Shown here: positions 5,057-6,785 of the stretch, in pieces
Layout of the letters: each line of letters starts with the position of its first letter
Numbering within the stretch: position 1 is the stretch's first letter
DNA from: Nitrososphaerota archaeon
GTDB lineage: Archaea; Thermoproteota; Nitrososphaeria; Nitrososphaerales; Nitrosopumilaceae
Direction: 5' to 3'
Length of the DNA stretch: 6,785 bases
NCBI GenBank assembly: GCA_022565935.1
Contig: JADFJY010000065.1
Span: 1-6,785, forward strand
Program-made: the position numbers and the translations under genes
Notes under the pieces: generated by a model
Told to the model about the DNA's origin: nothing
The model's input: only the letters and a program-made list of their open reading frames with translations
Databases searched by the model: none

Positions 5057-5275
5057 TTAAATCACTAAAACATATTGATTTGCTAATATTTTCTTTATAT
5101 CATCAAGATATTGTTTTCTAGTACTACTAACTAAGTTCCATCGTTTTTGCATTTGTATATCTAATATTTCATTAATTATAGTAATTTCTTTGCCTGATTC
5201 TAATTCTTGCTTTGTTATATCCATAAGTTCTTTCAGTCTTAATTTTTTTCTCCAAGCATGTATATGATCTACCAT
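5057..5275 (-). CDS. 72-aa helical protein, unknown function
   Basis: ATG 5275 to TAA at 5057-5059. No confident family. The sequence is nearly all helical: HAWRKKLRLKELMDITKQEL (W8, basic), a short EITIINEILDI segment, then QMQKRWNLVSSTRKQYLDDIKKIL, whose W-x-L-x3-T-x3-Y-L pattern resembles the recognition part of small helix-turn-helix domains seen in thaumarchaeal proteins. A DNA-binding role is therefore possible but only inferred. There is no membrane helix or signal peptide. TATAA at 5301-5305 on the opposite strand is centred 28 bp before the start, supporting a leaderless monocistronic transcript. Confidence 0.72.
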   Translation of the reverse strand: MVDHIHAWRKKLRLKELMDITKQELESGKEITIINEILDIQMQKRWNLVSSTRKQYLDDIKKILANQYVLVI

Positions 5276-5300
5276 TTAATTTTTTCATGTATTAATGATC

Positions 5301-5305
5301 TATAA
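5301..5305 (-). promoter_or_regulatory. TATA box of the 72-aa protein gene
   Basis: The reverse strand reads TTATAGATC, centred 28 bp before ATG 5275, typical for a leaderless archaeal promoter. The terminator of the next minus-strand gene lies upstream at 5350-5364, so this promoter is needed. Confidence 0.45.
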
Positions 5306-5349
5306 GGTTCACTATCAAGTTGTTTGTTTTTAGTATTCAGTTGTAAAAT

Positions 5350-5364
5350 AAAAAAAGAAAAAAA
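5350..5364 (-). terminator. T7-C-T7 terminator tract of the CKEGL-domain gene
   Basis: The reverse strand carries TTTTTTTCTTTTTTT about 20 bp after the stop codon at 5384. No clear hairpin precedes it; U-tracts alone are sufficient in archaea. Confidence 0.5.
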
Positions 5365-5383
5365 TAGTTTTGTGTTTAGATAA

Positions 5384-5548
5384 CTAACCTAAACTTCCCC
5401 AACCCATATCAAGCAATTTAGTTGAACTTGATTCTGTAACACAAGCTGCTGAGCCATTAGACGTTCTCAATATTAAAAGAAGTCCTTCTTTACACACAAC
5501 ATCTTGAGGTTCAATTCCAGATTCCATTTGTTGTCTAGGTCGTAACAC
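5384..5548 (-). CDS. stand-alone CKEGL...GWG domain small protein (54 aa, GTG start)
   Basis: A minus-strand frame runs from GTG 5548 to TAG 5384-5386; a shorter start is ATG 5527 (47 aa). The product reads (M)LRPRQQMESGIEPQDVVC, then KEGLLLILRTSNGSAACV, then STKLLDMGWGSLG. This follows the C-terminal pattern I associate with many exported thaumarchaeal proteins: a P-x-x-Q-F-K-S-G-I start, a CKEGL cysteine, a second cysteine in a PACV-like motif, and a final KL...GWG. The two cysteines (C19 and C36) could pair or bind metal. There is no signal peptide, and the domain normally sits at the end of a larger exported protein, so this is either a free-standing domain or the surviving tail of a lost gene. 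A TATA-like element about 23 bp upstream favours an active gene starting at GTG. Confidence 0.7.
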   Translation of the reverse strand: MLRPRQQMESGIEPQDVVCKEGLLLILRTSNGSAACVTESSSTKLLDMGWGSLG

Positions 5549-5566
5549 TGTTTTCCTTTTTCATAG

Positions 5567-5575
5567 AATAAAAAT
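5567..5575 (-). promoter_or_regulatory. TATA-like box of the CKEGL-domain gene
   Basis: The reverse strand reads ATTTTTATT, centred about 23 bp before GTG 5548. This argues that the GTG, rather than the internal ATG at 5527, is the start, and that the transcript has almost no leader. Confidence 0.4.
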
Positions 5576-5620
5576 TACAAAATCTATCAAATTTATGAGC
5601 GTATGATTGACATGTTATTT

Positions 5621-6529
5621 CTAAGATTTCTTAATATTTCTTCTAGTTTTAATCTTGGACTTTTTATTGGGTTTTTTTATTGATGATTGATTAAAGTATT
5701 CTTTTACTCTTGATTTGAACATGTAATAGAGAACCATACCATTAACAGCAACCATTCCAAGAAGAACCAAATTATCAATATTCTCTACAAACAATACAAC
5801 AATGGGAATAGAAATAATTGAAGATGTAATTGTTAAAGGTCTAGCCAATTTTTTACCTTTAAACAAAACTATTCCTACTACAAAAGCCAACACCCCAACA
5901 ACAATCTCAATTAGTGCAATAACAGATATTTCTCCTATGATTTCCATCATTAAATCCATGTCTAACATAGAAGATGAATTCATTCTCACTTCAATGTCAC
6001 TTGCACTAGGTGAACCTACAATTGCATTTAGTCCAATAATAGTATCAATGTATGACATTGTTGATGCATCTATACCACCCATTCCTGGCAACGTCATCAT
6101 GTTCCCCATACCACCACCAATGTCACCTAAAGTACTGAATCCACTTGACATTACCAAAAAAATGACTGCTGAAGCAAAAACTATTCCAAAAGCTGCCATA
6201 GAAATTCCAAAGAGCATATAAAAAATACTAATTAATCTTACCCCCGCTGGGAGAAATATTTTATTTTTAATTTCAGTAGGTTTCTTTCTAGATGGATTAC
6301 TTTTAATGTCATCTGCCACCTTCTCTACAAATTCTTCATAGTTTTCAATTACAACATTATTTGGTTGTTCTTCAGATTCATCAATCTCAATGTCAGTTGC
6401 TGCCTTTTCTTGTACTTCATCAAGTTTAGTACTCTTACTTTTTAGAAAACCGCATTGTGGACAAATATCACTAACAGATAAGAGTCCTGCTCCACAACTA
6501 GCACATAAGTCAAGATCCAATTCTTCCAA
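5621..6529 (-). CDS. zinc-ribbon membrane protein with four helices and a Met/Gly-rich loop
   Basis: 302 aa from TTG 6529 to TAG 5621. The only in-frame upstream codons before a stop contain no ATG or GTG, and TATAAT lies 28 bp before the TTG, so a leaderless TTG start is likely. Residues 9-26 are a zinc ribbon (CASCG with C9 and C12, CPQCG with C23 and C26). An acidic linker (35-80) and a basic patch (KKPTEIKNK) lead to hydrophobic helices at about 98-127, 200-224, 230-248 and 252-272. The loop between helices 1 and 2 (130-199) is rich in glycine and methionine, with ten Met between 141 and 195. The tail 283-302 is very basic and repeats KKPNKK, as in the Lys-rich protein. By charge the ribbon and tail should be cytoplasmic. 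The function is unknown; zinc-ribbon membrane proteins of this build are frequent in thaumarchaea. Confidence 0.85.
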   Translation of the reverse strand: MEELDLDLCASCGAGLLSVSDICPQCGFLKSKSTKLDEVQEKAATDIEIDESEEQPNNVVIENYEEFVEKVADDIKSNPSRKKPTEIKNKIFLPAGVRLISIFYMLFGISMAAFGIVFASAVIFLVMSSGFSTLGDIGGGMGNMMTLPGMGGIDASTMSYIDTIIGLNAIVGSPSASDIEVRMNSSSMLDMDLMMEIIGEISVIALIEIVVGVLAFVVGIVLFKGKKLARPLTITSSIISIPIVVLFVENIDNLVLLGMVAVNGMVLYYMFKSRVKEYFNQSSIKKPNKKSKIKTRRNIKKS

Positions 6530-6554
6530 TGGATTATTTTCAAATTTATCATAC

Positions 6555-6560
6555 TATAAT
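6555..6560 (-). promoter_or_regulatory. TATA box of the zinc-ribbon membrane protein gene
   Basis: The reverse strand reads ATTATAG, centred 28 bp before TTG 6529. Just upstream lies a tandem TGTGTAATT repeat (6566-6574, 6576-6584). Confidence 0.5.
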
Positions 6561-6565
6561 GCCTG

Positions 6566-6584
6566 TGTGTAATTTTGTGTAATT
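6566..6584. repeat. tandem 9-mer TGTGTAATT, 10 bp period
   Basis: Two exact copies spaced by one helical turn, about 6-10 bp upstream of the TATA box of the zinc-ribbon membrane protein gene. The position suits a BRE or upstream activator site, but no binding protein is known. Confidence 0.4.
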
Positions 6585-6785
6585 ACCTGTTTTTTGAGGC
6601 TAAATGTTGTTATTTTAGATGAATAAAAAAAATCCTCGTTGAACCAAACCCAGCCACAACGAGAGTACACACACGAATTAGGACTTTCGTAGATTAACTA
6701 AGCGAATTTGAAACATAAGAAGAGTGGAATTTTTCTAATATTTTCTAGTCCATTTTGGTCATTCACTGTAATGAATTATGTCAAT
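6585..6785. other. right-edge noncoding stretch
   Basis: Neither strand has a convincing gene: minus-strand frames near the edge hit stops within a few codons. The stretch holds the minus-strand terminator hairpin (6625-6663) and the repeated 12-mer ACGAATTAGGAC (6673-6684). A plus-strand ATG at 6771 begins a frame still open at the edge after five codons, which is too little to call. Confidence 0.5.
6625..6663 (-). terminator. minus-strand hairpin plus U8
   Basis: On the reverse strand CTCGTTG (6663-6657) pairs perfectly with CAACGAG (6641-6635) around a 15-nt loop, and GA followed by eight T (6632-6625) comes directly after. It should end a minus-strand transcript entering from the right of the window. 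About 120 bp of noncoding sequence lies before it, so a long 3' tail or a small RNA is possible. Confidence 0.65.

Noticed and set aside
5802..6221. 139-codon plus-strand frame
   Set aside because: Antisense to the 302-aa membrane protein; its Ile/Pro/Ser-rich product mirrors the hydrophobic codons of the true gene.
6390..6572. 60-codon plus-strand frame
   Set aside because: Antisense to the zinc-ribbon head of the 302-aa protein; it runs over the TTG start and the TATA box and has no supporting features.

Overview
The window looks like chromosome of an ammonia-oxidising archaeon (Nitrososphaerota/Thaumarchaeota, Nitrosopumilus-like). The grounds are an AT-rich sequence, short unlinked genes with TATA-like boxes about 27-35 bp before start codons (leaderless style), U-tract terminators, and families I associate with this phylum: a CFI-box exported protein, a stand-alone Lrp/AsnC RAM domain, a stand-alone 'CKEGL...GWG' domain, and small zinc-ribbon proteins. 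The genus is inferred from family knowledge, not from a marker gene.

Left part (1-2300), all minus strand: an SPFH/prohibitin-like membrane protein running off the left edge, a small lysine-rich protein with an in-frame duplication, and an exported CFI-box protein with a signal peptide and a C-terminal membrane helix. Their order (CFI-box, Lys-rich, SPFH) and 43-65 bp gaps allow co-transcription, but each has its own possible TATA box.

Middle (2300-4270): a roughly 400 bp gene-poor stretch with a clear minus-strand hairpin plus U-tract and a possible small RNA, a 67-aa zinc-ribbon protein, and a stand-alone RAM regulator. The regulator is divergent from a 221-aa PD-(D/E)XK nuclease resembling MGME1/RecB-type exonucleases. 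A 71-aa zinc-ribbon plus single-helix membrane protein follows.

Right part (4270-6785): a 470 bp intergenic region with two separate blocks of nested inverted repeats (4279-4442 and 4576-4685), then an 88-aa helical protein convergent with a 72-aa helical protein. After these come a short uncatalogued gene of about 54 codons (5384-5548, minus) for the CKEGL/GWG domain and a 302-aa zinc-ribbon membrane protein with a Met/Gly-rich loop. The right end is noncoding and holds a minus-strand terminator hairpin. It shares a 12-mer and a 9-mer with the 4279-4442 block, the most intriguing unexplained structure here.

No CRISPR array, tRNA, rRNA or complete insertion sequence was seen. The genes do not form one obvious pathway; they look like typical thaumarchaeal monocistronic accessory and housekeeping genes.
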